Made by a program: the position numbers and the translations under genes
NCBI RefSeq assembly: GCF_000019965.1
Contig: NC_010571.1
Location: forward strand, 3,543,001-3,607,000
Direction: 5' to 3'
DNA length: 64,000 bases
Source of the DNA: Opitutus terrae PB90-1
GTDB taxonomy: Bacteria; Verrucomicrobiota; Verrucomicrobiia; Opitutales; Opitutaceae
Notes under the pieces: model-generated
The model's database searches: none
Told to the model about the DNA's origin: nothing
The model's input: the letters and a program-made list of their open reading frames with translations, nothing else
In this document: positions 16,964-26,176 of the stretch, one piece after another
Position numbering within the stretch: the stretch's first letter is position 1
Layout of the letters: each line of letters opens with the position of its first letter

Positions 16964-17604
16964 GCACGCTTGCTACTGGGGAGCGCGGCGGCTCGCGGAG
17001 GTGGCACGAGCGTCTTGCCCGTGTTGGATCATGGTTCTCGGTCTCAAACGGGAGCCGCGGTTGGGAGGCGGTTGCAACCAACGTAAAGCCGCTCGCGCGG
17101 ACCACCGGCGCGACGCCCGTGCTACGTTGGGCGCTCGCAGGTTTGGGGGTGGCACTGTTGCTCGCGGCCGGCTGCCGCACCGTCTCGGACGAGCATCGGC
17201 CGGCAGCCATCGCGCGCTTTTATCTCGAAACCGATGCACCGCACGGCGTGCCCGTGGTGCTGCCGAGGAGCGGCGTGCAGATCGTGATCGGAGCGAAGCC
17301 GGTGTTTACCGAGTACGACCTGACGCACGTGGAAGTCGCGGAAGTCGAGCTGGGCCGCTGCCTGCGTTTTCAACTCACCGGCGAAGCGGCGCGCGATTTG
17401 CGCCGGATGATGCACGTATATCCCGGACGGCGGCTCGTGCTGCTGCTGAACGGGGATCCGTTGGGGGCGCGGCGGATCGACGCAGCGCTGAGCGACAGAG
17501 CGATTCTCGTGTTCGTGGAGTTGCCCGATGAGGAACTGCCGCGGTGGACGGAGCAGCTGCAGCGAACCACCGCCCAACTGCGCCGGAGCGCGAAGCCATT
17601 GTGA
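16960..17604 (+). CDS. Putative lipoprotein with SecD-P1-head-like domain; 5' end contains a repeat
   Basis: 214 residues from the ATG overlapping the hemW stop, but the first ~53 codons are largely family A repeat sequence. A GTG at 17119 (161 residues) would give a clean lipoprotein signal with LAAGC and Cys19, so this internal start may be the real one or the original one. The mature domain (LTGEAARDLRRMMHVYPGRRLVLLLNG and later IDAALSDRAILV) resembles the SecDF P1 head fold in layout; this is a weak, by-eye similarity. Its stop overlaps the GTG start of the M23 peptidase gene, suggesting coupled expression. Confidence 0.65.
   Translation: MSTLATGERGGSRRWHERLARVGSWFSVSNGSRGWEAVATNVKPLARTTGATPVLRWALAGLGVALLLAAGCRTVSDEHRPAAIARFYLETDAPHGVPVVLPRSGVQIVIGAKPVFTEYDLTHVEVAEVELGRCLRFQLTGEAARDLRRMMHVYPGRRLVLLLNGDPLGARRIDAALSDRAILVFVELPDEELPRWTEQLQRTTAQLRRSAKPL
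17001..17126. repeat. Family A repeat halves within a coding 5' end, copy 2
   Basis: GTGGCACGAGCGTCTTGCCCGTG (17001-17023) and the inverted CGACGCCCGTGCTACG (17111-17126) are degenerate family A halves separated by unrelated sequence, inside the open 5' region of the gene at 16960. Confidence 0.6.
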
Positions 17605-18653
17605 GTTCCACCGATCGTCCCTTTGTCTCTCGAATTCTTTGGCGCAGCGCCGCCGCGGTGTGGCTCGCGCTTTTCGCGGGCGCGTCGGCATTCGCGGGCA
17701 TGCGCATCGAGATCAGCTGGCCGACGCCCAGCACCGCGTGGGCCGAAGGTCGGCCCGCCCGGGAGATTTTGCAGCACGCGGGTTCAGGCGAACCGGAGTC
17801 GGGCGGATTCGGCGGCGTGCGGAGCAACGGCACGCAGTTTCACGAGGGGATCGACATCAAGCCGCTGAAACGCGATCGGCGCGGCGAGCCGCTGGATGCG
17901 GTGTTCGCGGCGATGAACGGCGTCGTGCGGCACATCAGCACCGTCGCTGGCAACAGCAGCTACGGCCGCTACCTCGTGCTGGAACATCCGGAGAACGACG
18001 TCTCTGTTTACACGCTCTACGCGCATCTCGCGCGGATCGCTCCCGGGCTGAAGGTGGGCGATCGAGTCGAGCGTGGGCAAACCCTCGGCACGATGGGGCA
18101 CACGGCGGGGGGCTACGTGATCCCACGCGAGCGCGCGCACCTGCACTTCGAGATCGGGCTGATGGTGACGCGGGATTTTCAAGCCTGGTATAACGCGCGA
18201 AAATTCGGGAGCCGAAACGAGCACGGGCTGTGGAACGGCATGAACCTGATGGGCATTGATCCATTGGAGTTCATGAACCAGTGGAAGGCCGGGAAGGTGG
18301 ACTCGTTTGCCGGATATTTCGCGCGGATGACACCGGCGGTGCGCGTGAGGATTGCGACGCCGCGCGTGCCGGATTTCATCACGCGTTATCCGGCGCTGCT
18401 CGCAGGTCCGATGCCGCTCGCGATCGCCGGCTGGGAGATCAAGTTCAACGAGACCGGGCTGCCGTTTTCGTGGCGACCGCTGGTTGCTGCCGACATCGCC
18501 GGGCTCACGCCGAACCGGCCGCTGATCGAGGAAGTCGATCGCGCGGTGGAGCGACGCGACCGGAGCAAGGATCTCGCCGTGCAGCGCCGCGGCGCGTGGG
18601 TGATCGGCGCCGACCTGAACTCCGTCCTGCAGCAACTCTTCGGCCTGCGCTGA
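17601..18653 (+). CDS. Secreted M23 family metallopeptidase
   Basis: 350 residues from a GTG overlapping the previous stop (GTGA). A signal peptide (hydrophobic residues 16-30, cleavage near AFA|G) precedes a lysostaphin-type M23 domain. Zinc ligands are His81 and Asp85 in FHEGIDIK and His182 in HLHFEI, with His180 also part of the site. M23 enzymes cut peptidoglycan cross-links or act as cell-wall remodelling factors. The 130-residue C-terminal extension (after ~220) is unrecognised. Translational coupling with the lipoprotein gene suggests a joint envelope role. Confidence 0.88.
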   Translation: MSSTDRPFVSRILWRSAAAVWLALFAGASAFAGMRIEISWPTPSTAWAEGRPAREILQHAGSGEPESGGFGGVRSNGTQFHEGIDIKPLKRDRRGEPLDAVFAAMNGVVRHISTVAGNSSYGRYLVLEHPENDVSVYTLYAHLARIAPGLKVGDRVERGQTLGTMGHTAGGYVIPRERAHLHFEIGLMVTRDFQAWYNARKFGSRNEHGLWNGMNLMGIDPLEFMNQWKAGKVDSFAGYFARMTPAVRVRIATPRVPDFITRYPALLAGPMPLAIAGWEIKFNETGLPFSWRPLVAADIAGLTPNRPLIEEVDRAVERRDRSKDLAVQRRGAWVIGADLNSVLQQLFGLR

Positions 18654-18740
18654 ACGCCAGCGAGCAGGCGAGAGCGACGAGGAGCGAACGGAGAATTTTG
18701 TGCGGTTTTGAGGTCGGCTCCTGTATAGAGGTGAATCGCC

Positions 18741-20279
18741 ATGATCGAGGATCTGGAATTGCTTCGCCGCTACGCCGAGACCGGCTCCGAAGCAGCCTTC
18801 GCGGAATTGGTGCGGCGGCGAATCGGGCTGGTCTACTCCGTCGCGCTGCGGCACACGCGGGACCCACACCTTGCGCAGGATGCCACCCAGACTGTGTTCG
18901 CGGACCTAGCACGCAAGGCGGCCACCCTGTCGAAGCAGACGGTGCTCATTGGCTGGTTCCATCGCAGTGCGCATTACGCGGCGATGAACATCATGCGCGC
19001 CGAGTGGAGCCGCTCGGCGCGCGAACGGGAGGTGCAGCACATGCACAGAGTCTTCGCGGGCGAGCAACCGCCTGAAGCTTGGGAGAATGCCCGGCCTCTC
19101 TTGGACGAGGTGTTGAGCGAATTGGAAGCGAAAGATCGCGATGCAATCCTGCTCCGGTATCTCGATGGGTGTGGTTTTGCGGAAGTGGGAGCTAGGCTTG
19201 GGCTCAGCGAGAATGCGGCGCGGATGCGCGTGGACCGTGCGCTCGACAAGCTGCAGGCGGGATTCGCCCGCCGGCGTCTGACTTCGTCCGCCGCGGTGCT
19301 GGGAACGGTGCTGGCGCAGCAGGCGCTCGCGGATGTGCCCGCCGGTTTGGCCTCCGTGGTGGCGCACGCGGCGCTCTCCTCGGCCGCAGCCGGCACCGCG
19401 CCCGCGCTCACGTTCGTTCAAATTATGACCACAACCAAGATGATCGCGAGTGTCGGTGGCTTGGCCCTGACCATGGCGATAGTTGGCGCGGGTTACCAGA
19501 TGCACGTCCGCCGTGCCGCCGAGACGGAACTCAACCGCGTTACGCAGGAGCATGGCGCATTGAACACGAAACGGGAAACGCTCGAACGAGCCGCCGCGGA
19601 CGCGGAGAGGCATGTGGCAGAACTAAAGCAAGCGGCGGCAGAGGCCGAGACCAAGCGCATCGCGCAAGCCACCGCCGCTCAGCAGCTGGCCGCACGACAT
19701 GCCAACTGGAATCCAACCGCGGAAGGCAAGGCGCTGCTCGAACGCTATCCTGAGCTGAAGAGTTGGGTGCAGACGGTTGCAGACGCCGGATTCGAGTCGA
19801 GGTTTGGCGGGTTTTGTCGATCGCTGGGACTGAATCCGGAGCAGGTCGCACAGCTCCGGATGATTTACCGGGAGTTCTCGTCGATGGGCGCGACATTCAG
19901 GGGTGAGATGGTGTCGCTACCGGCCGGCAGGGGCATATCGTGGCAGGAAAGCGACCGGGCCTTGCGCGCACTGCTTGGCGACGAGAACGCCACGAAGTTC
20001 CGCGAATACGGTCGAGGGAATCTCGACCGCAGGCTCGCGACGCAGCTCGCTAAGGCACTCTGCTTTAGCGATGCACCGCTGACTCCTGCGCAATCGGCCT
20101 ACGTGGTTCAGCTCATCGGTGAAAGCCGCGGCCGTGACGCCAAAGGCGCTCCGGGTCCTGTCGACTGGGATCGTGTGGTGGCCGAAGCGAAAGACCGGCT
20201 GTCGACCGACCAGCTTGCGGCGCTGCAAGCGATGCGGCCGGATGCGGCGGTGGATGCGTTGTTTTTCCAACCGGACTGA
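18741..20279 (+). CDS. ECF-type sigma factor fused to a membrane anchor and extracytoplasmic domain
   Basis: 512 residues. Sigma-70 region 2 spans about 8-95 (AQDATQTVFADLARKA, GWFHRSAHYAAMN) and region 4 about 118-178 (RDAILLRYLDGCGFAEVGARLGLSENAARMRV, a helix-turn-helix). An Ala-rich linker leads to a single transmembrane helix (234-253), a Glu/Lys/Ala coiled coil (255-318) and a helical C-terminal domain with LGLNPEQVAQL (362-372). If the topology holds, DNA-binding parts face the cytoplasm and the C-terminus the periplasm, so sensor and sigma factor are one chain. AGAGGTGA before the ATG is a good Shine-Dalgarno site, unusual here. The partner gene follows after 10 nt. Confidence 0.9.
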   Translation: MIEDLELLRRYAETGSEAAFAELVRRRIGLVYSVALRHTRDPHLAQDATQTVFADLARKAATLSKQTVLIGWFHRSAHYAAMNIMRAEWSRSAREREVQHMHRVFAGEQPPEAWENARPLLDEVLSELEAKDRDAILLRYLDGCGFAEVGARLGLSENAARMRVDRALDKLQAGFARRRLTSSAAVLGTVLAQQALADVPAGLASVVAHAALSSAAAGTAPALTFVQIMTTTKMIASVGGLALTMAIVGAGYQMHVRRAAETELNRVTQEHGALNTKRETLERAAADAERHVAELKQAAAEAETKRIAQATAAQQLAARHANWNPTAEGKALLERYPELKSWVQTVADAGFESRFGGFCRSLGLNPEQVAQLRMIYREFSSMGATFRGEMVSLPAGRGISWQESDRALRALLGDENATKFREYGRGNLDRRLATQLAKALCFSDAPLTPAQSAYVVQLIGESRGRDAKGAPGPVDWDRVVAEAKDRLSTDQLAALQAMRPDAAVDALFFQPD

Positions 20280-20289
20280 TCCACCCACC

Positions 20290-21264
20290 ATGAAAGCCTT
20301 TGTTATTGGATCTGTGCTCGTCCTAGTCTTCGCGGTCGTCGGTGTGGGCTGGCGCGAATCGAGTCGGGCGCGTGAAACGCGGGCTGCTGTGACTGCCCGC
20401 CAACGCGACAACCTTCGGATCTCAGCGGCCATCGCTGCAGCCGAGCAGAGGCGGGCGGCCGCCGAAAGCGAAGCGGCTGCACAGCAGAACCGGCGGGAGG
20501 CGCTCGAACACGCGAATGCTCCGAAACCGCCGACTGAGCCAAAGCCCGGAAGCTTCGATCCGGTGGTCCACTATCGAAAGATGCGGGAGCGTGAACGGGA
20601 TCCGAAGGTGCAAGCGGTGCGCTTGGCCGCGCTTCAGGCTGGCGATAGGGTGAACTACGGGACGCTGTTTCGCCGGCTCGGATTGAGTCCGGAACAGATC
20701 GATAAGTTCAGCCGGATCATGCTGCGGCGGCGCGAACAGGTGTGGGACCTCCATGATGTGCTCGACGAGGCCGCGGCTCAGGGGCCGGTCGCGAAGGAAA
20801 CCCAAGCGGCGGTCGCGAAGCTGCGAGCTGAGGCCAAAGCGGAGTGTGAGTCCGCGCAACGGGAATTACTGGGCGAATTGGGCTATCGGGAACTGCGCGA
20901 ATACGAACGCTCGCTGCCGGCGCGGACGACCGTCAGCGATATCGCCGGCGCTGCGGTGCTTGCGGGGAGTCCATTCTCCGTGCAGCAGGCCGAGCAACTG
21001 ACCGCGATCGTCGCCAACGCGAGCAGCGACTATCGCGAGGGCCGAGTGGCCAGTGACCGAACGATTGACTGGACGGCGGCCGATGCGCAGGCGAGAGGCG
21101 TGCTGTCGGCTGAGCAATGGGAGTTCTTTCGGGCGGTCGATCCGCCGACGTCGCCTGGCGGTCGGTTTCGCGGCGGTCACGCGCAGCAGTTGATGGAGCG
21201 GATTGCCCGTGCGGAGGAAGAACGCGAGAAGAGCGGGACCACCGTGGTCGCACCAGGCGGATGA
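20290..21264 (+). CDS. Membrane-anchored protein paired with the ECF sigma factor
   Basis: 324 residues. An N-terminal membrane helix (3-20) is followed by a coiled coil rich in Ala, Arg and Glu (about 28-78), a Pro-rich hinge and a helical domain with LGLSPEQIDKFSRI. This copies the post-sigma architecture of the upstream protein (TM, coiled coil, LGLNPEQ), so the two probably arose by duplication and may interact outside the membrane. The LxLxPEQ motif also recalls the LTxxQ motif of Spy/CpxP/CnrX sensors, a fold-level guess. It starts 10 nt after the sigma gene and has no recognised family. Confidence 0.75.
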   Translation: MKAFVIGSVLVLVFAVVGVGWRESSRARETRAAVTARQRDNLRISAAIAAAEQRRAAAESEAAAQQNRREALEHANAPKPPTEPKPGSFDPVVHYRKMRERERDPKVQAVRLAALQAGDRVNYGTLFRRLGLSPEQIDKFSRIMLRRREQVWDLHDVLDEAAAQGPVAKETQAAVAKLRAEAKAECESAQRELLGELGYRELREYERSLPARTTVSDIAGAAVLAGSPFSVQQAEQLTAIVANASSDYREGRVASDRTIDWTAADAQARGVLSAEQWEFFRAVDPPTSPGGRFRGGHAQQLMERIARAEEEREKSGTTVVAPGG

Positions 21265-21289
21265 GGTTCCCAACCGCGCCGCTGAAATG

Positions 21290-21305
21290 TGTAACACCTG
21301 TTACA
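21290..21305. promoter_or_regulatory. Inverted repeat TGTAACA-CC-TGTTACA
   Basis: Seven-base arms around CC in the 74-nt gap between the convergent sigma-companion and TPR genes. It looks like a dimeric repressor site, but the location between two 3' ends argues against classic promoter control. Confidence 0.3.
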
Positions 21306-21338
21306 GATTTTCGGCTGGGGGTGGGGCGCGGAGGGTGG

Positions 21339-21698
21339 CTACGCCAGTTTGGCCAGAAGCGCTTTGAACGCGGGGGAGTTCTTGAGCGAATCGAGATCCG
21401 GATCCTGCTGCATCCAATCGCCGTCGCTGTAGCCGAGCTCGATCGCCTTCTCGAGTGCGCGCAGCGCCTCAGCCTTCCGTTTCACGAGCGCGAGACTGCA
21501 TGCCAGATTGTAGTGCGCGGTGGCGTTGTCCGGCATCAGCCGCACGAGCTTGCGATCCATCTTCAACCCATCGGCGATCCGGCCGTGCTTGGTGTAGAGG
21601 CCGCCGAGCAGCTCGACGACATCCGTATACGTCGGATTCCGCCGCAGAACGGATTCGAAGAAACCGATCTCGAATTCGTGATCGTTCGGCCTGCTCAT
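21339..21698 (-). CDS. Small TPR-repeat protein
   Basis: 119 residues made of two to three tetratricopeptide-like helices. The second unit NATAHYNLACSLALVKRKAEALRALEKAIELG fits the TPR consensus well, and a degenerate unit precedes it (YTDVVELLGGLYTKHGRIADGL). There is no signal peptide, so it is likely a cytoplasmic adaptor. It lies on the minus strand after the Fur-like gene, with 68 nt between. Confidence 0.8.
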   Translation of the reverse strand: MSRPNDHEFEIGFFESVLRRNPTYTDVVELLGGLYTKHGRIADGLKMDRKLVRLMPDNATAHYNLACSLALVKRKAEALRALEKAIELGYSDGDWMQQDPDLDSLKNSPAFKALLAKLA

Positions 21699-21766
21699 GC
21701 GACGCGGTGAAGCGGAAATTGCCGGTTCGCGAGCGGCAATGTTCGTAATACGAACATGGGCGGGCG

Positions 21767-22231
21767 TCAGTTGCGGCGCGGGCAGCTGCCCGTCAGCCGC
21801 AGGGTGTCGCAGCGCGCGCTCACCTGCAGCCGCTGCGAGACGGGCGTGAGGCCGAGTTTCGACGAGACGGTGTTGCCATACCAGCCCATGAACGGGGCGC
21901 TAATCTCGAAAATCTTGTCGCAGTCGAGGCAGACCACCTGGGCCACCTGCGTCGTGCTGCCCTCCTCGTTCGGGTGGTAGTATTTTTCTCCCGTGCCGAT
22001 ATCGACCTCCCGCAGCAACGCGCTCTCCACCATGATCGGGAGCGTGCGGTAGACCGTCGCGCGCGACACGGAATCGTCAATCGCGCGCGCAAAGTCCAGG
22101 AGTCGCTCGGCTGTGAAATGCTCGGTCTGCGCGAGCGCGGCATCGAAGATCGCCAGCCGCTGATTGGTCACGCGCAGCCCTTTCTGGGTGAGGAACCGTC
22201 GAAATTTGTCGCGCGCCACCGGGATGTTCAC
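21767..22231 (-). CDS. Fur-family transcriptional regulator lacking the usual HHH metal motif
   Basis: 154 residues from GTG at 22231. The winged-helix half is Fur-like: [13 protein letters not shown] and [14 protein letters not shown]. In the dimerisation half the HHHxxxC region is changed to KYYHPNEEG, then CLDC (Cys101, 104) and a second pair Cys141/150 that could hold structural zinc. The typical iron-sensing His cluster is missing, so the metal or signal may differ from Fe-Fur. No Met codon exists upstream in frame before repeat DNA, hence the GTG start. It is divergent from priA across a repeat-filled 250-nt gap. Confidence 0.82.
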   Translation of the reverse strand: MNIPVARDKFRRFLTQKGLRVTNQRLAIFDAALAQTEHFTAERLLDFARAIDDSVSRATVYRTLPIMVESALLREVDIGTGEKYYHPNEEGSTTQVAQVVCLDCDKIFEISAPFMGWYGNTVSSKLGLTPVSQRLQVSARCDTLRLTGSCPRRN

Positions 22232-22285
22232 GCGGTGACTGTCCGAGCGGCGCGCGCGGCTGTCAATGCGATCATCGGAAGGCGC

Positions 22286-22430
22286 CGTGGCAGCGCGGGC
22301 GTTTCGCCCGCTGGCCCGGCTGCGGCCGGGACGGCCGCGCTCCCACGCACGCGTGCTCGTGCATCGCAGGTTGGACGCGACGAGGGCGTCGCGTCTCCAG
22401 AAGATCACGGGCGGGACGCCCGCGCCATGG
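22286..22430. repeat. Composite palindromic repeat (families A and E), copy 3
   Basis: GTGGCAGCGCGGGCGTTTCGCCCGC at the left and CACGGGCGGGACGCCCGCGCCATGG at the right are the family A halves. Between them, CGGCCGGGACGGCCGCGCTCCC is related to the element at 29931. It fills most of the divergent fur-like/priA gap and could separate the two promoters. Confidence 0.7.
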
Positions 22431-22481
22431 GCACACCACATCTGCCTTGCTCCGGTGCGGACGGAGCGGCGTGATGCCGGC

Positions 22482-24719
22482 ATGATTGTCGGCGTCCATC
22501 CGCTCGCGGGGTTCGACAAGCTCCTGCACTACAAAGTCCCCGACCCGATGCGGGACGCCGTGCAGGTGGGCTCGCTCGTGCGCGTGCCGGTGCTGCGAAC
22601 GATGCGACTCGGAATCGTGGGCGAGATCGGCGTGCCGAAAGATTTTCCCGTCGAGAAACTCAAGGCCGTCGTCGAGGTGCTGCATCCGTTTCCCGCGCTC
22701 ACCCCAGAGCTGCTGCAACTCGCGCGCTGGATGGCCGGCTACTACGCGTGCGGCGTGGACAGCGTGATCGAGACGATGCTGCCGGCGGCGGTGCGCCGCG
22801 GCGCGACCGTCAAACACGAGAAATCGCTCGCGCTGGTGCGGCGGCTTACGCCGGACGAGCTCACCGTGCTGGAGAAGAAAGCGCCGCAACAGGCGCGACT
22901 CTATCGGCTGCTCGCGCAGCAGTTCAGGCCGCAGCTGAAATCGCTCGTGCTGTCGCGGCTCGGCGTCACCGCGGCGGTGGCGACGGCACTGATCAAGCGC
23001 GGGTTCGTGCGCGAGGAGCTGCGGCGCGTTGAACGCGTGGCGTATGCGGACGATTTCGCGCACGGCGAACTCGTCGCCGCGCAGCCGCACACGCTGAATC
23101 CCGAGCAGGCGGCGGTCGTGGCGGATCTCGAGTCACGGCTCGGCGAACAGAAGTTCGGCGTGGCGCTGCTGCACGGGGTGACCGGATCGGGGAAGACGGA
23201 GGTTTACCTGCGGGGGATCGACACGACGCTGAAAGCCGGCGGCGGCGTGCTGTTTCTCGTGCCGGAGGTGGCACTCACGCCGCAGACCGTCGCGCGGCTG
23301 CGCTCACGGCTCGAGGCGATCGCGCCCGGGCATCGTTGCGTCGTGTGGCACAGTCACCTGAGCGACGGTGAACGGTTCGACGGCTGGCTCGCGCTCGCGA
23401 CCGGCGAGGCGCGAATCGTGGTGGGCGCGCGGTCCGCGGTGTTCGCGCCGGTCGCGAACTTGCGGCTGATCATCGTCGATGAGGAGCACGAGCCGGCCTA
23501 TAAACAGGACGAAACGCCGCGGTATCACGGCCGCGACGTGGCGGTGATGCGGGCGAAGCTGACCGGCGCGTTCTGCGTGCTCGGCTCGGCCACGCCCTCG
23601 CTCGAAAGCTTCGCCAACGCACTCGCCGGCAAATATCGATTGCTCACGCTGACGCAGCGCGTCGACAACCGGCAGCTGCCTAACATCGACGTGGTCGATC
23701 TCCGGATCGAGGCGATGAAGCACCGCAGCCTGACGGCGCTTTCGGACAAGTTGGTGAACGCGATGCAGGCCCGCTTCGAGCGGCGCGAGCAGACGATCCT
23801 GTTCATCAATCGCCGTGGCTATTCCTCGTCGATGCTGTGCACGAAATGCGGGCACGTGGAGGAGTGTCCGCATTGTAGCATCGCGATGACGTATCACCGC
23901 GCCGACGAGATGCTACGCTGCCATTTGTGTGGCGAACAGAAGGCGGCGCCGGCGCGGTGTCCGCAATGCGGGGCGCCGGACATCCGCTGGCGTGGACTCG
24001 GCACGCAGCGGGTGGAGGAGGCGGTGCGACGGGTGCTGCCGCGGGCGCGCATCGAGCGGATGGACACGGATGCGATGGCGAAGAAGAACCGGTTCCGCGA
24101 GGTGCTGAGCCAGTTTCGCGCCGGCAAAATCGACGTGCTGGTGGGCACGCAGATGATCGGCAAGGGGCTCGATTTCCCGAACGTGACGCTGGTCGGCTTG
24201 ATCGATGCGGACATGTCGATGCACATTCCGGATTTTCGGGCGAACGAACGGACCTTCCAGCTGCTGGTGCAGGTTGCGGGGCGCGCGGGCCGCGGCGATC
24301 GCGCGGGCGACGTGGTGGTGCAGACGTTCACGCCGCAGGCGGAGGCGATCCAGTTTTCACGGCGGGCGGATTTCGCGGGATTCGCCGAATCGGAGCTGAA
24401 GCTGCGGAAGGAATTTCACTATCCGCCTTACCGGCATCTGATCCATCACCTGTTTCGCGGGCCGAACCCGGAGAAACTGAAATTTTTTGCGGAGCAGTGG
24501 GCACGGCTCGTGGAAAAGGAACTCGGGCAGATCGTGGAGTTGCGTGGGCCGTCAGCCTCGCCGATCGAAAAGATCAAGGATGAGTACCGCTGGCAGCTGT
24601 GGTATTTCACGCACGCGGTGATCAAGGTGGTGCCGGCGCTGGCGAAGCTGCGCGCGGGCTTCGCGTGGCCCGACGACATCACGCAGGTGCTCGATGTCGA
24701 TCCGGTGAACTTGATGTAG
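22482..24719 (+). CDS. priA: Primosomal protein N' (replication restart helicase)
   Basis: 745 residues, full length. The N-terminal 3'-DNA-binding domain begins [15 protein letters not shown]. The helicase has Walker A GVTGSGKT (232-239), DEEH (333-336) and, in lobe 2, [16 protein letters not shown] and [13 protein letters not shown]. Two zinc-binding clusters ([13 protein letters not shown] and CHLCG...CPQCG) lie between the lobes, as in PriA. It reloads the replisome at stalled forks. ATG at 22482 starts the conserved domain; the open frame upstream is repeat DNA. Confidence 0.96.
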   Translation: MIVGVHPLAGFDKLLHYKVPDPMRDAVQVGSLVRVPVLRTMRLGIVGEIGVPKDFPVEKLKAVVEVLHPFPALTPELLQLARWMAGYYACGVDSVIETMLPAAVRRGATVKHEKSLALVRRLTPDELTVLEKKAPQQARLYRLLAQQFRPQLKSLVLSRLGVTAAVATALIKRGFVREELRRVERVAYADDFAHGELVAAQPHTLNPEQAAVVADLESRLGEQKFGVALLHGVTGSGKTEVYLRGIDTTLKAGGGVLFLVPEVALTPQTVARLRSRLEAIAPGHRCVVWHSHLSDGERFDGWLALATGEARIVVGARSAVFAPVANLRLIIVDEEHEPAYKQDETPRYHGRDVAVMRAKLTGAFCVLGSATPSLESFANALAGKYRLLTLTQRVDNRQLPNIDVVDLRIEAMKHRSLTALSDKLVNAMQARFERREQTILFINRRGYSSSMLCTKCGHVEECPHCSIAMTYHRADEMLRCHLCGEQKAAPARCPQCGAPDIRWRGLGTQRVEEAVRRVLPRARIERMDTDAMAKKNRFREVLSQFRAGKIDVLVGTQMIGKGLDFPNVTLVGLIDADMSMHIPDFRANERTFQLLVQVAGRAGRGDRAGDVVVQTFTPQAEAIQFSRRADFAGFAESELKLRKEFHYPPYRHLIHHLFRGPNPEKLKFFAEQWARLVEKELGQIVELRGPSASPIEKIKDEYRWQLWYFTHAVIKVVPALAKLRAGFAWPDDITQVLDVDPVNLM

Positions 24720-24737
24720 CGGAGCGCGGGCGGCGCA

Positions 24738-24765
24738 GGCGGCCGCCGACGAGCGGCGGCCCTAC
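24738..24765. repeat. Family B half-repeat, copy 2
   Basis: GGCGGCCGCCGACGAGCGGCGGCCCTAC matches the right half of family B. It follows the priA stop by 18 nt, in the convergent priA/argA gap. Confidence 0.65.
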
Positions 24766-24832
24766 GATGAGCACCGCGGACGCGATGCGGACGGCCGGGC
24801 TCAGCGAGCCCGGCTACCACGGGAGCGCGCGA

Positions 24833-26176
24833 TCAGCCGAGTTGCTTGACGAGTACCTTGGCGTTGCGGCCGCTCTCGCCGTAGCTCTTCTGCCGCGCCT
24901 CGGGGAGGAGGCCCTTGTCGGCTTCCTCGAAGCCGCAGACATTGGTGAAGAACCCGAAGCTCTGGGTCGAAAGCGCGATCAGCGTCTTCACCCCGCGCTC
25001 CTGCGCCATCATGGCGGCGTATTCGACCATCTTTTTGCCGATGCCGCGATTGTGGTAGAACGGCATCACGTAGAGCGAGCCGACCTCGGCAAGGTCCGGC
25101 TTGTCGGGGTAGAAGTACAGCGTGACGCACGCGATGATGTTCTCGTCGACCTCGAAGACGTAGAACTGGTCGATGTTCTTTTCGATCGCCTGCTGCGTGC
25201 GGTGGATCAGCTCCTCGCGGCGGACGGCGTTGCGCGTGAGATTGTAGATCAAGCGCACGTCGCTCTTCCGCGCCTGCCGGATCTGCTGGTAGTCGTTGCC
25301 GTAGACGAGCGAGCCGATGCCCTCGCTGGAGAAGATCTCGTTGAGCAGGCCATCGAACACGCGACCGTCGACGATGTGGACGCGCGGCGTGCCGTTCTCA
25401 ATCGCCTTGACCGCATGCAGCGCCTTGCTGCGGGCGGCATCCTCGAACTGCTCCGGGTGCTCGTCGAGCAGCTTGCGCACGGCGCCGACCGAGATCTCGC
25501 GGCGCACGGCGTTGTTGATGATGAGCCCGGGCTGCGGGGTCAGATAAATGATCTTCGTGGCGTGCAGCGCTTCCGCGATCTCGGCGGCGAGCGCGTCGGA
25601 ATTGATCCGGAGCGATTTGCCGTCGGGGCCGAAGCCGATCGGCGAAACGATCGGCACGACGTCGCGATCGATCAGCGCCATGAGAAAGTCCTTGTCGACG
25701 CGCTCGACCTTGGCGGTGAACTGTTGGTCGACGCCCTTGATGATGCCGATCGGCAGCGCGCGCACGGCGTTCGTGATCGCGCACTTCAGGCTGTTCTGCG
25801 TCAACCCCTCGACAATGGCGTGGGAGACGCGCGAGGAAGCGCGGATCGCCAGATCGAGCGTGGCGGCGTCGGTGACGCCCATGCCGTCGGCATTCGTGAT
25901 CGGGATGTTCCGCGCCGCGGCGAGATCCTGAATCTGCTGGCCGATGCCGTGGACGATCACGAGCTTGATCCCGAGCGAGCGGAGCACCGCGAGATCGATG
26001 AGCAGGTTGCCGAGGTTTTCGTCGGCCACGATCGATCCGTCGATGGCGACGACGAAGATCTGATCCTGGAAACGCGGCACGTATTGGAGAATGCCGCGGA
26101 GATCCGTCGGCTTGATCGTCGGAACAGGTGCGCTGGACGGAACGTTGGCAGATGAAGGGCCGGGGCCGTTGCTCAT
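24833..26176 (-). CDS. argA: Amino-acid N-acetyltransferase (N-acetylglutamate synthase, kinase-like plus GNAT)
   Basis: 447 residues. An amino-acid-kinase fold (about 25-290) shows VVAIDGSIVADENLGNLLID, VIVHGIGQQI and LRINSDALAAEIA. A C-terminal GNAT acetyltransferase (about 305-447) shows LYVMPFYHNRGIGKKMV, where RGIGKK is the acetyl-CoA loop. This is the ArgA architecture: acetyl-CoA + glutamate to N-acetylglutamate, the first step of arginine synthesis, normally feedback-inhibited by arginine through the kinase-like domain. The first ~20 residues are a Ser/Pro-rich tail. It follows the hypothetical gene at 26301 by 124 nt on the same strand. Confidence 0.92.
   Translation of the reverse strand: MSNGPGPSSANVPSSAPVPTIKPTDLRGILQYVPRFQDQIFVVAIDGSIVADENLGNLLIDLAVLRSLGIKLVIVHGIGQQIQDLAAARNIPITNADGMGVTDAATLDLAIRASSRVSHAIVEGLTQNSLKCAITNAVRALPIGIIKGVDQQFTAKVERVDKDFLMALIDRDVVPIVSPIGFGPDGKSLRINSDALAAEIAEALHATKIIYLTPQPGLIINNAVRREISVGAVRKLLDEHPEQFEDAARSKALHAVKAIENGTPRVHIVDGRVFDGLLNEIFSSEGIGSLVYGNDYQQIRQARKSDVRLIYNLTRNAVRREELIHRTQQAIEKNIDQFYVFEVDENIIACVTLYFYPDKPDLAEVGSLYVMPFYHNRGIGKKMVEYAAMMAQERGVKTLIALSTQSFGFFTNVCGFEEADKGLLPEARQKSYGESGRNAKVLVKQLG

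Noticed and set aside
24599-26155. A 518-codon plus-strand frame.
   Set aside because: It overlaps the priA 3' end and is antisense to argA; low-complexity acidic product.
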